Positions 49,561 through 61,329 of a stretch of 64,000 nt of DNA are shown here, in pieces. Position 1 is the stretch's first letter. Every line of letters starts with the position of its first letter. A program made the position numbers and the translations under genes. The DNA lies in the NCBI GenBank assembly GCA_035771165.1, contig JAWNZC010000351.1, forward strand, positions 6,177,001 to 6,241,000. The letters run 5' to 3'. The notes beneath the pieces were generated by a model. The model saw nothing but the letters and a program-made list of their open reading frames with translations. It did no database searches and was not told the DNA's origin. Source of the DNA: Paragorgia papillata (taxonomy: Eukaryota; Cnidaria; Anthozoa; Scleralcyonacea; Coralliidae).

Positions 49561-50425
49561 CCCAGACTCCGACTAAAAAGTTTGTGTTTTCTCAAATTTG
49601 CCGTTAGCGTTTTTGCCATTTTCATGGACAAGAGCGATTATAAAGAAGCTGAAGAAGGAACCTCCGCGTTTTGCCCGTAATACTATGCGTGAAGGAAGAG
49701 CAAGAACTGTGCAATGTGTATTGAAAACCAGCCTAGCTGTCAAAACAAAACACTGCTGCTGTCTTGTCGTCTCACTACGGGAAGAAACACGGATTGCGCT
49801 TGAAAGTTCATTCTAATCGGAAAAGCGAACGCAGTGTCCGTAATTTATAGTCTACTGGAATTTATACGCAAGTACTGTACGTATAAAGTCTGAATACAAA
49901 CCATATCAAGGCCGCTTTGCAGCCTTTGCTTGACTGAATGTCTGAATCTGAACTGAAACGCGTGAGACAAATTATTATCTCGTCGCGTGCATAAATAAAT
50001 TTAAATCAAATCAAATCATCAAATCAAATGGGGTGTAACATCAAAACATTTGGTGAAAACATTTAAAATGTTGTGGCTATTCGGAAAATCGGAATTGCCG
50101 TTGTGCATTTAATTAAAATATCTGGGAATATATTTGAGAATTGTTGTAATCAAATATTAAAATATTTGGTGGTTTCCGAATCCCGATCGTATAAATAATT
50201 TCCTTAATTGCAAATTGCTGGTTCATTACAGTATACAGTACTAGATTTTACTACGACATTGCCACTTCGAAAGATTACTTGAAAACTGAATAAAGATGTT
50301 TATGCACAAGCAATGAATTTTTTGAGGTTCGATAATTTGTTCGGTGAAGCTTTTTATGACACACGCAATACAAAACAGGAAGTGATTTTTATTGGCGCGT
50401 CACATGAATCCCTAGGGGGCGGAGC

Positions 50426-51625
50426 AATCTCGTTCCCAGAGCCCACGTTCCCCCGGGTGACGAAGGCTCTGAGATAATCCGTTTCACATCGATATTTCAT
50501 TGGCTGATGAACATGATTACTCTTCTTCCGGATAACAAGAATCCTGTGATGACGTGAACGGATTATCCCTGCAGTAGCCTGCGTAGCAGGCGTTACTGGA
50601 TGAGGGGACTGGGGAGAGGGCTTAGAAGTAACGCGTGCAGTGGAGCTCTTTGGTTTTGTAAAACCCGTTCGCTGACGAACGGTATTTTAATTATTGATTA
50701 CGCCGAATGTGATTCGCTTAGCGCCCATAATCTGTCAATCAAGAAGGTTTAGTAAGTAAAATTAATAATTTCAATTCTAATTTTCAAACAAATTGCAACG
50801 ATTTATATCAAAGGAAATATCTAAACAGCATCTTGGAGTGCTTTTGCGATTTGATCAAATGAAAATGCTGAGTGTCAGCCTCCTCGACACACATACCATT
50901 CAACTAAGTTTTATATTTAAAACCTCCATGCAAGAGTTTGGAATATATCTTAATAATAGGAAGTTCCTGAATTTGATTTTGAAAGCGAATACCGTGAGAC
51001 GCTTTGCTTTCATATGTCTCTGTCAGTCATAAAATTTCTGAAAATATTTGCGAGCGAACACCGTGGGACGCCGCAGACATTTCCGTTCAATAATGGTATA
51101 CCTTTCACTCAACTGTTTTATTTTGGTAAACACTCGCTGTCATTACTGTTCTCTTCATGAATATTCGTTGACAGTGATAGAAACTGGGTTACTCTACCAT
51201 TCACACCTAATTTTATAAATTTCCAGACCACAGTTTGAGAAATATTTGTGAGCAGACACCGTGGGACGCCGCAGACATTTCCGTTAAATAATCACTACTA
51301 TTTATATACCTTTCACAACTGTTTTATTTCGGTAAACACTCGCTGTCATTACTGTATTTTTTTCATGAATATTCGTTGCCATTGATAGAAACAGGATTAC
51401 TCTACCATTCACACCTAATTTCATACATTTCCAGTCCACAGTTTTAGAAATATTTGTCAGCAGACACCGTCGAGAAGAGCTCCACTGCAGGCGTTACTTC
51501 TAAGCCCTCTCTCCAGTCCCCTCATCCAGTAACGCCTGCTACGCAGGCTATCCCCGCAGAGCCTCTCGTTTCCCGCCCGCTGGGTAAGGGGAACGTGGGC
51601 TCTGGGAACGAGATTGGTGGTGGAG
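50426..51625. mobile_element. ~1.2-kb fold-back element with a ~196-bp internal tandem repeat
   Basis: The arm with TCTCGTTCCCAGAGCCCACG, GCCTGCGTAGCAGGCGTTAC and GGACTGGGGAGAGGGCTTAG (50428-50650) is inverted at 51470-51622. The centre has roughly three tandem units (AGACATTTCCGTT(C/A)AATAA.., ..TGTTTTATTT(T/C)GGTAAACACT) at 51040-51465. Confidence 0.75.
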
Positions 51626-52156
51626 GAGAAGAATCAATGATTTGTGCAGGCTCTCTTTCAAGAGAGACTGATACTCAGGTTACGAGTTACCCGGCCAGCC
51701 GAGTTACTCGGCACTTGGCGAGTTCCTGGTCGGTAGAGCAAACACTGTTTTTTCCACCGCAGTGTTTATATGAGACAGACGAGTAAGTCGCCTTGGCGAG
51801 AACCAGGCACTGGCAGCCGGAATCTCGGCAAAGCGGGATAAACATTTCCCCATATAAACACTTTTCCCCGGGTAACTCGGCATAGCGGGATGAATTTTCT
51901 ATATTCGTCGTCACTTCATGTCACTTTCGTCGATGAGAATCTTCTCAAATATTACAACCCGCCAGGTAACTCGCCTCCATATAAACAGGCCCTTAGTATA
52001 GTGGTCAATTACAAATCCTGCATCCCGATTGGCTGAGCTACTCACGGTCTGTTAGTGAATACTAATAGACCAACTCGGCTTCGCCTCGTTGACAATCTGC
52101 CCATACGTAGCCAACCCAGGCTCGTTGTCCAATTGTTAAATATGAATCAAATGTAG

Positions 52157-52327
52157 TGTCTGCGTAGGCAGTGTTTCAAATCCAAATAGAAGTGCAGTAG
52201 AGTTAGTGTCCTTCCGAAATATGGAAAATAGCTGTCTAACGTTTCGAGCGAAGGCCCTTTGTCGCTCGAAACGTTAGACATATATTTTCCATATTTCGGC
52301 AGTACATTCGCTCTACTGCACTTCTAA
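52157..52327. repeat. Tail-to-tail Penelope terminal repeats
   Basis: CTGCGTAGGCAGTGTTTCAA then AGAAGTGCAGTAGAG..ATATGGAAAATA..GTCTAACGTTTCGAGCGA is followed at once by its inverse (TCGCTCGAAACGTTAGAC..ATTTTCCATATTTCGGC..CTCTACTGCACTTCT). The GAAACGTTAG box is the one found at 18141 and 19146. There is no coding part. Confidence 0.7.
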
Positions 52328-52328
52328 T

Positions 52329-52492
52329 AGAGCGTTTTCACTCACGTGATCGGTGGCCCCATTGGGGTGGTGAAACAATACGAAATATTTGAATAAGAAA
52401 GAGCTAATTCCCATACCGTACACCAATATGACCGCCATTTCATTGTTTTGGTACACCAATATGGCCGCCGTGACGTCAGATGAATACGCTCT
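52329..52492 (-). mobile_element. 164-bp MITE family M1, copy 2
   Basis: Near-identical inverted copy of 27453-27616. It has the same TIRs, the same TGACGTCA box and the two CCAATATGGCCGCC / CCAATATGACCGCC tracts. It abuts the Penelope hairpin. Confidence 0.85.
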
Positions 52493-52499
52493 ATTGTTA

Positions 52500-54480
52500 G
52501 ATTTCCGCACATGAAAGTCAAAGACAAAAACTCCAGTTTATGAAGCAATATTTTTAATTTCTTTTATTTGAGAAATTTAAATTCTGCTAAATAAAATAAC
52601 TATTTCCTTAAAAATCATTCAGAAAGATGACTACCTGAAACAAACGTATTTCTTAATTTATGAAAACGCATAAAAAGTGTGCGTTTTCACACGAAAATGG
52701 GTCAGTGTCGACGGGGCAGTAAAAACCAAAAATGACACAACTCTGTTTCTATTTTCATTCTACTGAAACACGTGATTATTTTTCCTGAAATGTACTCAAA
52801 CCTGTCATGCGGTATTTTGATTAACGATGCTTGAAATCAATTGAAATTTAATATTATTATTAGTCATGATTTTGACCTCCCTCATTGTTAACTCTTCACC
52901 CGCCAGCAGAGTCATATCTGACCCTATGAGCCAAATTTTATATTTTTCAATTGTGGTCTTTGGGTGAATTTCCATCGATTTTGATAAAAAAATCTTCGAT
53001 ATTATTGTAATTGTAACAATATGATCGCGTATCATCGATCGATTCATTCAGCAATGAATCCCTGAAAGACGCTTCATCTTCAGGTTCGTTGCCAGAAAAT
53101 TATACATCACTATCATCGTCCATGCTACTTTCATCGCCGGTTTCTTCATCTGATGAATCTTGCTCATTTTCATCAAAAATTTAATATTAATTACAATAGA
53201 CAGAGTATACACATTTCTTCTATATTTTTTAATTATAAAATTGAAAACTACAAGTTACTATAACTTATCGCTTGACAGGATATGGCAAGCTAAGGGTTTT
53301 GACAGGATATACACACAAATAATTATTAATATACAAATATTAAATAATCATGCCTCTTGCTCTAAAGCCTCTATAAATGCTGTGGCAAAACTGTCAATGC
53401 AATTCCTAGTGCTTAATATGTTTTGACAAATATAGAGCTTTAACAAAATTATAGAGCAATGTACCAACGAGCCCATCAGATTATTTTGCAGAATTTGAAT
53501 AAGTCAAAATACACACACGCAGGTAGTAGCGTCTGATCAGAATGCTGATCAGAGCAAACACAACAAACCCACACCAATATTGGCATATATCGCCGTCGTG
53601 GTGTTGACCAAGTTCAAACGTAAAAGCAATTTATCAGTAGGGAGAAACTGCTACGTCACAAAACGTCATAAAATGGTCAACAAATAAATAAATAAACTCT
53701 CAAAATTGAGATTTCGTTGACTAACATAGCTCGGCAAAGAGGTCTGAGCACGAGACACAGAACCCATGTCAAGATTAGTGAGCTGCCTCGCGTCTTTTTT
53801 TTTTAAACATTTTCTAGCTTGAGATAAATTCCAAAAATGTAGTAAACAGTGACAATTGAAATAATTGCCTGCTAAAATTCTCATTTGTGAAGGGAATACT
53901 TTATGAAATTGCTCCAAATTTTGAGGACTTATGTAAAATAGTTGTATATTTTATTTCCTGCTGAAATTTTTAGTCTTTTCTAAATACCTTAGAGTTTACA
54001 AGCTCCGAAACATGAATTTTTAAATATTTTTGCTAATTTTTAAAAAAATATGTATTCTATAGAGTTATTTAAATTTTCCTATTTGTAGCTATAAACAGTT
54101 GCAACTATACTTTTTTCTTAATCTTCAGTTAATGAGGATTCATTTGATACATAGTTTTATCAGAATAATGTCCTTGCTTGTCTGGGTGCTCAAAAGTCCA
54201 AGCGTTGGTTAAATTTGAGAAATATCCCCAAAACAATTCAGCGGGCAAAGGTTAACATTAAGCTCCTTCTTAAAAAAGGTTTAAATAATCCACACTTTTC
54301 ACATTTCTAATCTCAGTACTTTTTGGTGGGACAGAATCCGCGAGGGTGGACATTATACGCGTCGCGGATGGCGTCCGGAGGGAACAGTATCCGGTAGCAG
54401 ATATTATTCGGGGACACACTTTCCGCTGTGTCCGGGGGGCAGTTTCTGCGGGAGACACAATCCGCTGTGACACCGGGTCA
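52500..54480. other. Transporter intron, proximal part, no recognised gene
   Basis: Minus-strand pieces at 53050-53175 (NEQDSSDEETGDESSMDDDS, then GNEPEDEASFRDSL) and 53666-53917 (LKKKDARQLTNLDMGSVSRA) look like decayed protein-coding debris, the first an acidic tract as at the N-terminus of several transposases. No family can be named. The rest is AT-rich. Confidence 0.35.
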
Positions 54481-54540
54481 TGTTGTATCACGTACTAGCT
54501 ACATGGCGCTTTTTGCGCTGGCGATCACTGAAAATCTTAC

Positions 54541-55837
54541 CTTGGATAAATGCAGAAGAGGCTTTGGAGCTGGCTTTCGAAAAGTGAATGACCAACGATG
54601 TGTATGCAAGGACATACCCTGCTGACTGGAAGATGTCGCAAACAATGACAAGCCATGAGATCTCGATGAGTGCTAATCCCGCGAAAGATGTGGCAAAGAT
54701 GAACAGCGCAAAGGCTATCGTGTTCAGTTCCCCAAAACGTCTGATTATAATGCGGGACAAGAAGAACCACACGCCAACCAGCGGTCGCCTTATTAATCCC
54801 GAAACCGCAATTACGAATGGGCTACCACCAAGCTCTTGAATATACCAGAACTCCCACCGTATTTGGAAGGCGAAGCACGAACCAGCATGGCAACAAATGA
54901 TCAGCACCAAGATGTAGTGAGGGTTAAGCAGAACTCTCTTAACTTCAGCGTAGTCTACCACACGCTTTTCCAGATACTCGAATTTCAGCCAAGGTAAACC
55001 TGCCAGCGTCAAAAACTGTAGCACCGCCGAATAATAAAAAGCGACGAAGTAACCGTGAGCCAAAGTTTCACATATGTAAAACGTTATTTGGGATACCAAC
55101 ATTCCGACGACGAACAACCCCACACCGGCTCCGATCTCACCCCAACACGCATACAAGCCGAACTTTGTCTTGTCTTCTTTTGTGAGTGTTACTGTAGCCA
55201 CCGTTACGTATGTGACAATCATTCTCTTAGACAGTTCATACGCGCCCCTTATTAGCAACAAGTATATGAACACTTCGCGTAGTCCATGGACTTGGCCGTT
55301 CTGGTTGGTCGCCTTTTGGTAAGTCGACGTGTGGTAGGTTTTTATTGATCGATTCACATGCGGGTTTGGGGACATTGTGCCAGGTATAGGATTCTCTTCC
55401 GTTCTCGACAGAGAAATTCTGTTGCCGCCGTTGGCAGAAACTTCAGTAATATTGAACGAGATGTTCGCGAAACGGTACGTCGCCGCATTGTCTGCAACCG
55501 CTGTGTTATTCCCGATGCTTTTATTTCTTGCGGAGGATTCGCACGCTGGATGAGAAGGCTTTGGAAGGAGCCAAAGAATGATGAGAGGGACCGTAACCAG
55601 TACAGCGAGAGCCAAGGCTAGCCTTCTCGCTCTGAACTTGTCTGAAAGATATCCAACGATCGGTACCCCGACCAGTTGTGTCACCACACCAAGAAGGGGA
55701 GTGAAGCCGACGAGAATCGCGCTAAGACCAAGTTGTTTGAGGTACAGTGGCGTGTATTCCTCAATTGATGCCACGCTGGAACGGGAGACAAAGAAGACGA
55801 AAGCGAGAGCGACGTCGCCAGTGGAAAGAGAGAACAT
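54541..55837 (-). CDS. MFSD6-like major facilitator protein, exon 1 (432 codons)
   Basis: Encodes a polytopic membrane transporter of the major facilitator superfamily, closest in style to MFSD6. The first helices (VALAFVFFVSRSS) lead into the MFS motif A, GYLSDKFRARR, at residues 62-72. A large loop (about 95-180) with several N-glycosylation sites (NKS, NNT, NIS, NIT, NRS) sits between early helices, as in MFSD6. Further hydrophobic helices follow (for example HYILVLIICCHAGSCFAFQ). The open frame extends upstream to a TTG at 55841, but the first ATG, at 55835-55837, is the likely start. The exon ends at CAAG|GTAAGA on the minus strand (54541/54540); reading past the donor soon meets a stop. 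The substrate is unknown. Confidence 0.9.
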
Positions 55838-55914
55838 TTTCAAGAGCGACTTTCTCTCTGCTGGGTGCGGCTATACGGTTGGTTTCTTATTTATGCGGGC
55901 ACTCAACCGCAGCT

Positions 55915-55924
55915 TCTTTATAGG
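55915..55924 (-). promoter_or_regulatory. TATA box of the MFSD6-like gene
   Basis: On the minus strand the sequence reads GGCCTATAAAGAAG, about 80 bases upstream of the ATG, a good position for a start site roughly 30 bases downstream. The inverted terminus of a 3.68-kb element begins at 55931, only a few bases upstream of this box. Confidence 0.5.
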
Positions 55925-56921
55925 CCTCTAGGGGCTGTTTACATGAGCCGGGCTACTCAGGTGTGTTAATGTCTGGGTCCAGTCCTCTCTGCGCGATCAG
56001 CGCAGGCAGTGCAAATAAAGCGTCATTTTTCATTCAAAAGCGACGTATTCTGGGAACGGTTCTTTGTTAATGTTGTGTAAATATGTTTTACTGATTTTAT
56101 TAAATACTAACTTTGTGCAGTAAAGTGTCACGTGATTAATTATAAACACAAATATGCGTCGGATTAATGTGAAATTACAAACATGCCCTGCCGGGAAGGA
56201 AAAGCGTGTTCTTGTACATCGTTTTTGTGTTAATGTGTTAGCTATGAAGGTCTAATACAACAATCAAACTTCGAATGTTGACATTATTAGGTATATCTCC
56301 AAGAAATATGGCATGAAAGAGAAATTTTGACGAATATTTTACGAATTATGTACATTAAAGTAATTAAATCGATCTAAATGACACTTTCGAAGTTTGAACA
56401 CTATAGTTGGGAACATATTCTACCACTACAACGCAAAATGAGCATTGTTGTACAAAGAGAACCTTCCCGGCAGAGCCTCCAAAGTTTGGTGTTCGAACTC
56501 GCTAGCCGAGGTTTATCAAATGCGCCATATTTTTCGACGAAACAGAAATATATTTGCCCAGCGGCTTTCCGCATAACCCTGGAAACAACAAGGAAAGTCA
56601 GAAAAGTTCGAAGTCTTTGCTGTTTAATAACTCCAGAGTCTGTAAATAGTTTTATAATTTACATACGTTCAATATACTGTGCGAAACAAAGAGAGTTATG
56701 GTCAGCGAAGTTAAACAAGATTAAAACGAGTCCCGAAGTATTATACACGGCGCCAAGTGAAGGGAATCTTTGCTCACTTTAATACATTTAATATACATCG
56801 CTGGATACAACTACAAGTTTTCAATCGACTTAAACATTCCGTGAAAGGCTCCATGAATTTCAAAGCCGTGGAATTTCAAAGAACACGAGCCGTATCTGAA
56901 GGCCTTTTCTTCTTCTGATAT

Positions 56922-56931
56922 TATATAAAAA
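56922..56931 (+). promoter_or_regulatory. TATATAAAA box upstream of the minisatellite
   Basis: TTATATAAAAAGTGGAGCAG is followed by GCAG/CAGC-rich sequence about 30 bases downstream, a position suited to a start site that would transcribe the 52-bp array. No further evidence. Confidence 0.3.
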
Positions 56932-56984
56932 GTGGAGCAGCTCAGCAGTCAGCAGCTGACTCCTTGGATGAAAGTTGATATTCC

Positions 56985-58175
56985 TTTTAATATTCTGATT
57001 ACCTCTTACCATTTAATATTCTGCCCTATCAATATAATTTTGAACTGATTTTATCTCCTGGCTACCATTATTCTGCTCTGTCAAGATGATTTTGAGCTGA
57101 TTTTACCTCCTGACTACCATTATTCTGCTCTGGCAAGATGATTTTGAACTGATTTTGCTTCCTGACTACCATTATTCTGCTCTGGCAAGATGATTTTGAA
57201 CTAATCTTGCCTCCTGACTACCATTATTCTGCTCTGGCAAGATGATTTTGAACCGATTTTGCTTCCTGACTACCATTATTCTGCCCTGGCAAGATGATTT
57301 TGAACTGATTTTGCCTCCTGACTACCATTATTCTGCTCTGGCAAGATGATTTTGAACTAATCTTGCCTCCTGACTACCATTATTCTGCTCTGGCAAGATG
57401 ATTTTGAACTGATTTTGCTTCCTGACTACCATTATTCTGCTCTGGCAAGATGATTTTGAACTGATTTTGCTTCCTGACTACCATTATTCTGCTCTGGCAA
57501 GATGATTTTGAACTGATTTTGCCTCCTGACTACCATTATTCTGCTCTGTCAAGATGATTTTGAACTGATTTTGCCTCCTGACTACCATTATTCTGCTCTG
57601 GCAAGATGATTTTGAACTAATCTTGCCTCCTGACTACCATTATTCTGCTCTGGCAAAATGATTTTGAACTGATTTTGCTTCCTGACTACCATTATTCTGC
57701 TCTGGCAAGATGATTTTGAACTGATTTTGCTTCCTGACTACCATTATTCTGCTCTGTCAAGATGATTTTGAACTGATTTTGCTTCCTGACTACCATTATT
57801 CTGCTCTGGCAAGATGATTTTGAACTGATTTTGCTTCCTGACTACCATTATTCTGCCCTGGCAAGATGATTTTGAACTGATTTTGCTTCCTGACTACCAT
57901 TATTCTGCTCTGGCAAGATGATTTTGAACTGATTTTGCTTCTTGACTACCATTATTCTGCTCTGGCAAGATGATTTTGAACTGATTTTGCCTCCTGACTA
58001 CCATTATTCTGCTATGGCAAGATGATTTTGAACTGATTTTGCCTCCTGACTACCATTATTCTGCTCTGCCAGGATTATCTTGAGCTGATTTTGCTTCCTG
58101 GCTACAAATTCTTCTGCTCTGCCAAGATAATTTTCAACTGATTTTGCCTCCTGCCTACCATTATTTATTCAGGCT
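56985..58175. repeat. 52-bp minisatellite, about 23 copies
   Basis: The unit is CTGCTCTGGCAAGATGATTT + TGAACTGATTTTGC(T/C)TCCTG + ACTACCATTATT. Copies near both ends are more diverged (for example AATATAATTTTGAACTGATT at 57030, CCAAGATAATTTTCAACTGA at 58120). As 52 is not a multiple of three, it is not a protein repeat. TTCCTG/CTCCTG variants and AACTAATCTTGC variants form a higher-order pattern. Confidence 0.95.
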
Positions 58176-58179
58176 GAAT

Positions 58180-59230
58180 AAAATAATTTTGGATCGGTTG
58201 CTGCAGTCGGTGCTAATTCACCCTACTCTGTTGCTGGGCAATGGCTTACAAGTTTGCTTCTTTTGACATTTTTTCTTGGAAGTACAGCATCTGGCATTAG
58301 CCATGAGTGTAAAATTCTATTAAATGGGCTACTTGGATAGGTTTAATGACTTTATGATGCAGAAATACATGTATATGTACATTAAGCTGTTATTACTCAT
58401 GCCCAAACCATATTTTGAATCACCTGAATGACTGGATACAGCTCTCTGCTCCTAAATTATTTTGTTATTATATATTGTACACTGTTTGTGATATTGTACA
58501 TACACTCACACAACCCAAAAATAAACACAAAATGTTTACTTTATTTGGTTACTTCAATGTACACCATATTATTTTATATAAAACAGTTGGCACATGTATA
58601 TGTTGAATTGTGATTGGTTCTTTTATGTTCCTTCTTCCATGAGGTTGCTTGGGGATGCACTGGATCATCATTGTCAAAAGGAATATTGCATTGTTACCTG
58701 AAGAAAAGCAGAAAATGTCAACAGTTTATTTAAAGCATTTAAGGCACTTGTTGTTGGGTAGTGAGTTTAAGCTCTAATGTGTAATTAAACCAGTCCTAAT
58801 ATATAACAATATAATATTAAGAATTGTTATCTAGAGTAACAATAAATAATAAAAAAATTAATAAAATTAAACCATGATTAAATGCACAGCAATGGCAAGA
58901 ACAAGTTGTCAAGATTTTCAAGTCTTTGGGCAATTAGATCAAATTTTACTGTGTATGTAACTATTAAAATCATATAATATATACAGTAATGGTATTCACA
59001 ATTTATTAATTTGAGACAGACCGTAAGTGTTTGTCTTCACTGTTGTGCTTATGTTTAGATATGTGTAATACTCAAAAGTCAAACCAAAGTACACATAAAT
59101 GTGTAGAGGCTCGATACAAACACAGACAAGTGAGACAACAGACAAATATACTTCACTAGCAACCAAATAAATATCGCTTACCTTGAAGAATTGACGACTT
59201 TCTTCATACCATTCGTCGTTTTCGGCTTTA
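58180..59230. other. AT-rich part of the 3.68-kb element
   Basis: No recognised gene or repeat unit. Only short frames (for example 58415-58606) with AT-driven composition. Confidence 0.4.
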
Positions 59231-59697
59231 CTGTATAGTGAGAACGACGTTTACTAGTTCATCCACAGTTCATCTCGGAGCAAATGTAAACCTTTCTGCT
59301 CTATCACTCCTTGGGTACTTAGCAACGCCATTTTGTAATCGAAAAAAATGTCGCAAAGCGCTAAAAACAGCGACGCGGCCGCGCACTCGTTGCGGCGAAA
59401 TTACTGGGTCGAGAAAAAATTGGACCCAGACATTAACTCGCCTGAGTAGTGACTCGTCTCACGAAATTCTTTCCTCGGCCACAAAAAGAGATTTTAATCA
59501 ATCTTCCTTGTACATTTAGTTTATGTGAGTTTCAAAACCACAGTGAGATCGTAATCAATCGCGTGAGCCCAGTTAACCGGGCTAGCCCGGCTCATATAAT
59601 CAGCCCCTAAAAGCTTCTTTTAAAAGCGATCAATATCAAGCATGAAGTTAATCATGCGACTCAAGAAGAATTGCATGTTGCATGTCTCGGAGATTCA

Positions 59698-59770
59698 ACA
59701 AAATATCTCCCGAGAAAAAGCCATATATTTCCAATATGGCATTTTCTCAGGAGATATTTTGTGGAATCAC
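59698..59770. repeat. Hairpin, ~70 bp
   Basis: ACAAAATATCTCC.GAGAAAA and TTTTCTC.GGAGATATTTTGT arms around GCCATATATTTCCAATATGGC. Confidence 0.75.
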
Positions 59771-59984
59771 CTGGACAAGCATGTAATTTTTCTATAGTAT
59801 ATCCCCATAACACAATATATGGTTAATAATGCAGTCTAAACGGTTCACTAGCCGGCATGGATATACTTTTAAGACAGATGAATTAATTAAGATTTGATCG
59901 CAAAAATATGCCACTGACAAGATCGAGTTAGGACAATGTGTATATATATTTCTACGCCACACCGAATTTTAAGCCACGGAACTT

Positions 59985-60220
59985 ACACTCGCCGATTTGT
60001 GTCGCAATGGCGCGTTGCGAGATAAATCGGGCATCTGGCTACACACGTCGATTTGTGTTGCGTTGTGAGTTTTCGACCCCAAAACAAAAACTTGCAACGC
60101 CATTGCGACACAAATCGGTGACACAAATCGGCGTGTGTTCACACGACGCAACGACATGCGAGTTTTTGTTTTGGTGTCAAAAACTTGAAACGCAACACAA
60201 CTCGGCGGCGCGTGTGTCAA
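59985..60220. mobile_element. Fold-back element with CGATTTGTGTCGCAATGGCG arms
   Basis: CGCCGATTTGTGTCGCAATG appears at 59990 and inverted at 60098-60125; GAGTTTTTGTTTTGG and CCAAAACAAAAACTTG form a second pair. Confidence 0.65.
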
Positions 60221-60329
60221 TTGTGTCACGAACAATTGTGTCACAAACAAGTACGTCACAAAATAGCTTCATTGCATGTGTCCGTTTCTTCTTGGCTGCA
60301 CAACAAGAATCCTTCACATTGCTTACGCA

Positions 60330-60652
60330 AAAATGATCTCAGCAACTCGTTATGCCAAGGCTCAAGGTCACAATCTGGTCGTATATTTCTTCACGGAATG
60401 CCGCTGGCATTACCATTTAACGTTGACATTTTATCAAGAAGTGGTTGTATTTCAGAAGTCCGTCATTTTCCTGATGACATCCAGATAAATGCGAACGGGT
60501 CAACAACTACCTATAAGCTCTTTGGTGCAACCTATGGGAATGGTACTCATTTCAAGTGTGCTATGTGCCTTTCCGCAGAACTAAAACCACAAGCTGTATG
60601 GTATGAGTACGATGGTGTATGCATGGGAACATCAGTAAAGAGGACTGAATAG
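60330..60652 (+). pseudogene. Fragment of a mobile-element protein (possible ubiquitin-protease-like tail)
   Basis: The + frame reads GCISEVRHFPDDIQINANGS, then TYKLFGATYGNGTHFKCAMC and AVWYEYDGVCMGTSVKRTE before TAG at 60650. The Y+L.G..Y..G.HF........W..YDG pattern resembles the C-terminal half of a USP-like domain found in repetitive cnidarian mobile-element proteins. It lacks any start or upstream domain. The assignment rests on motif memory only. Confidence 0.35.
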
Positions 60653-61329
60653 TTTGCAAACGAAGGGCGCTGAAAAAAAATAGTTTGCAGAGGTACTAGC
60701 CTGCGAACCCAGACCTATTTTTCTGCCCTCGTGCCTCCCGCGAAAACTACGGTCTGCGAACCCAAGCAGAGATTTGATTTCCGTGACGTAATACCTTTTG
60801 TTTCGTGTTATCCAATCAAATTTGAAAATATATTTAGCTAAAATTGCCCACGCGTGAACTCACGCTGAACGAAGTCAAGGAGGGAGCACAAAATATTTGC
60901 AATTTTGACAAGTATATTGTATAGTACTAAGTCTTTATATAACGATGAACGACACTCCACAGAAATTGTCACATCAGGCCGATATTTGCTTTCTTTGTAT
61001 TGAAGAAAACATTTCCCGCGACAAAGGAGAAAATTAATTAATTTAGCACTAACCAGATGTTGACCTCGACGCCGCTCAAGAAAGCTGAAACTCATCTTCA
61101 CCAGTTCGAGCAGCTTCAGAAACTCAAAAGAAAGAGACTAAAGTTAATCTTACTGTAGAATATCCGAGTAAAACTATACGGAAAGAACTGGTAAATGACT
61201 TTGCGGTCCTCGGAAAAGCAATTGTTCACGGCTCTCATCAGAGAATTGCCACGGAATTGAAGAAATATGACACGTTGAAACGAATAAAACGATGCGTCCT
61301 GGACTTCTGACTTTGGAAGTTATTAATGC

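Larger units (their letters stand above)
48152..51992. mobile_element. 3.84-kb composite TIR element, TSD TTA
   Basis: The outermost 28-29 bases of both ends are identical inverted copies (GGGCCTGTTTATATGGAGGC then GAGTTACCT), with TTA directly outside each (48149-48151, 51993-51995). The TIR is that of the 415-bp MITE at 2485, so a short MITE has probably been expanded by later insertions. Inside are several further fold-back elements, listed separately. No transposase was recognised. Confidence 0.75.
55931..59607. mobile_element. 3.68-kb TIR element upstream of the transporter
   Basis: The ends GGGGCTGTTTACATGAGCCG and CGGCTCATATAATCAGCCCC are inverted (25 bases, two mismatches). Subterminal CTACTCAGG.G.GTTAATGTCTGGG is inverted at 59422-59450. 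The TIR matches the 247-bp MITE at 10513. The target duplication is unclear (CTA against TAA). It contains a 52-bp minisatellite array, a 134-codon frame (56378-56782) and a 93-codon frame (59238-59519), neither recognisable; no transposase. Confidence 0.7.

Noticed and set aside
55838..55843. Start of the transporter at the TTG two codons upstream
   Set aside because: The first ATG at 55835-55837 is the normal eukaryotic start and keeps the whole first helix.
54588..55931. Several plus-strand frames of 66-117 codons over the transporter exon
   Set aside because: They are the opposite strand of a strong coding exon.
56378..56782. 134-codon plus-strand frame in the 3.68-kb element
   Set aside because: No recognisable motif, no similarity in style to a transposase; kept only as part of the element.
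56985..58175. CRISPR-like array
   Set aside because: Units are contiguous 52-bp tandem copies without variable spacers, and the genome is animal.
59238..59519. 93-codon plus-strand frame
   Set aside because: Runs through the subterminal inverted repeat of the 3.68-kb element; composition is not protein-like.
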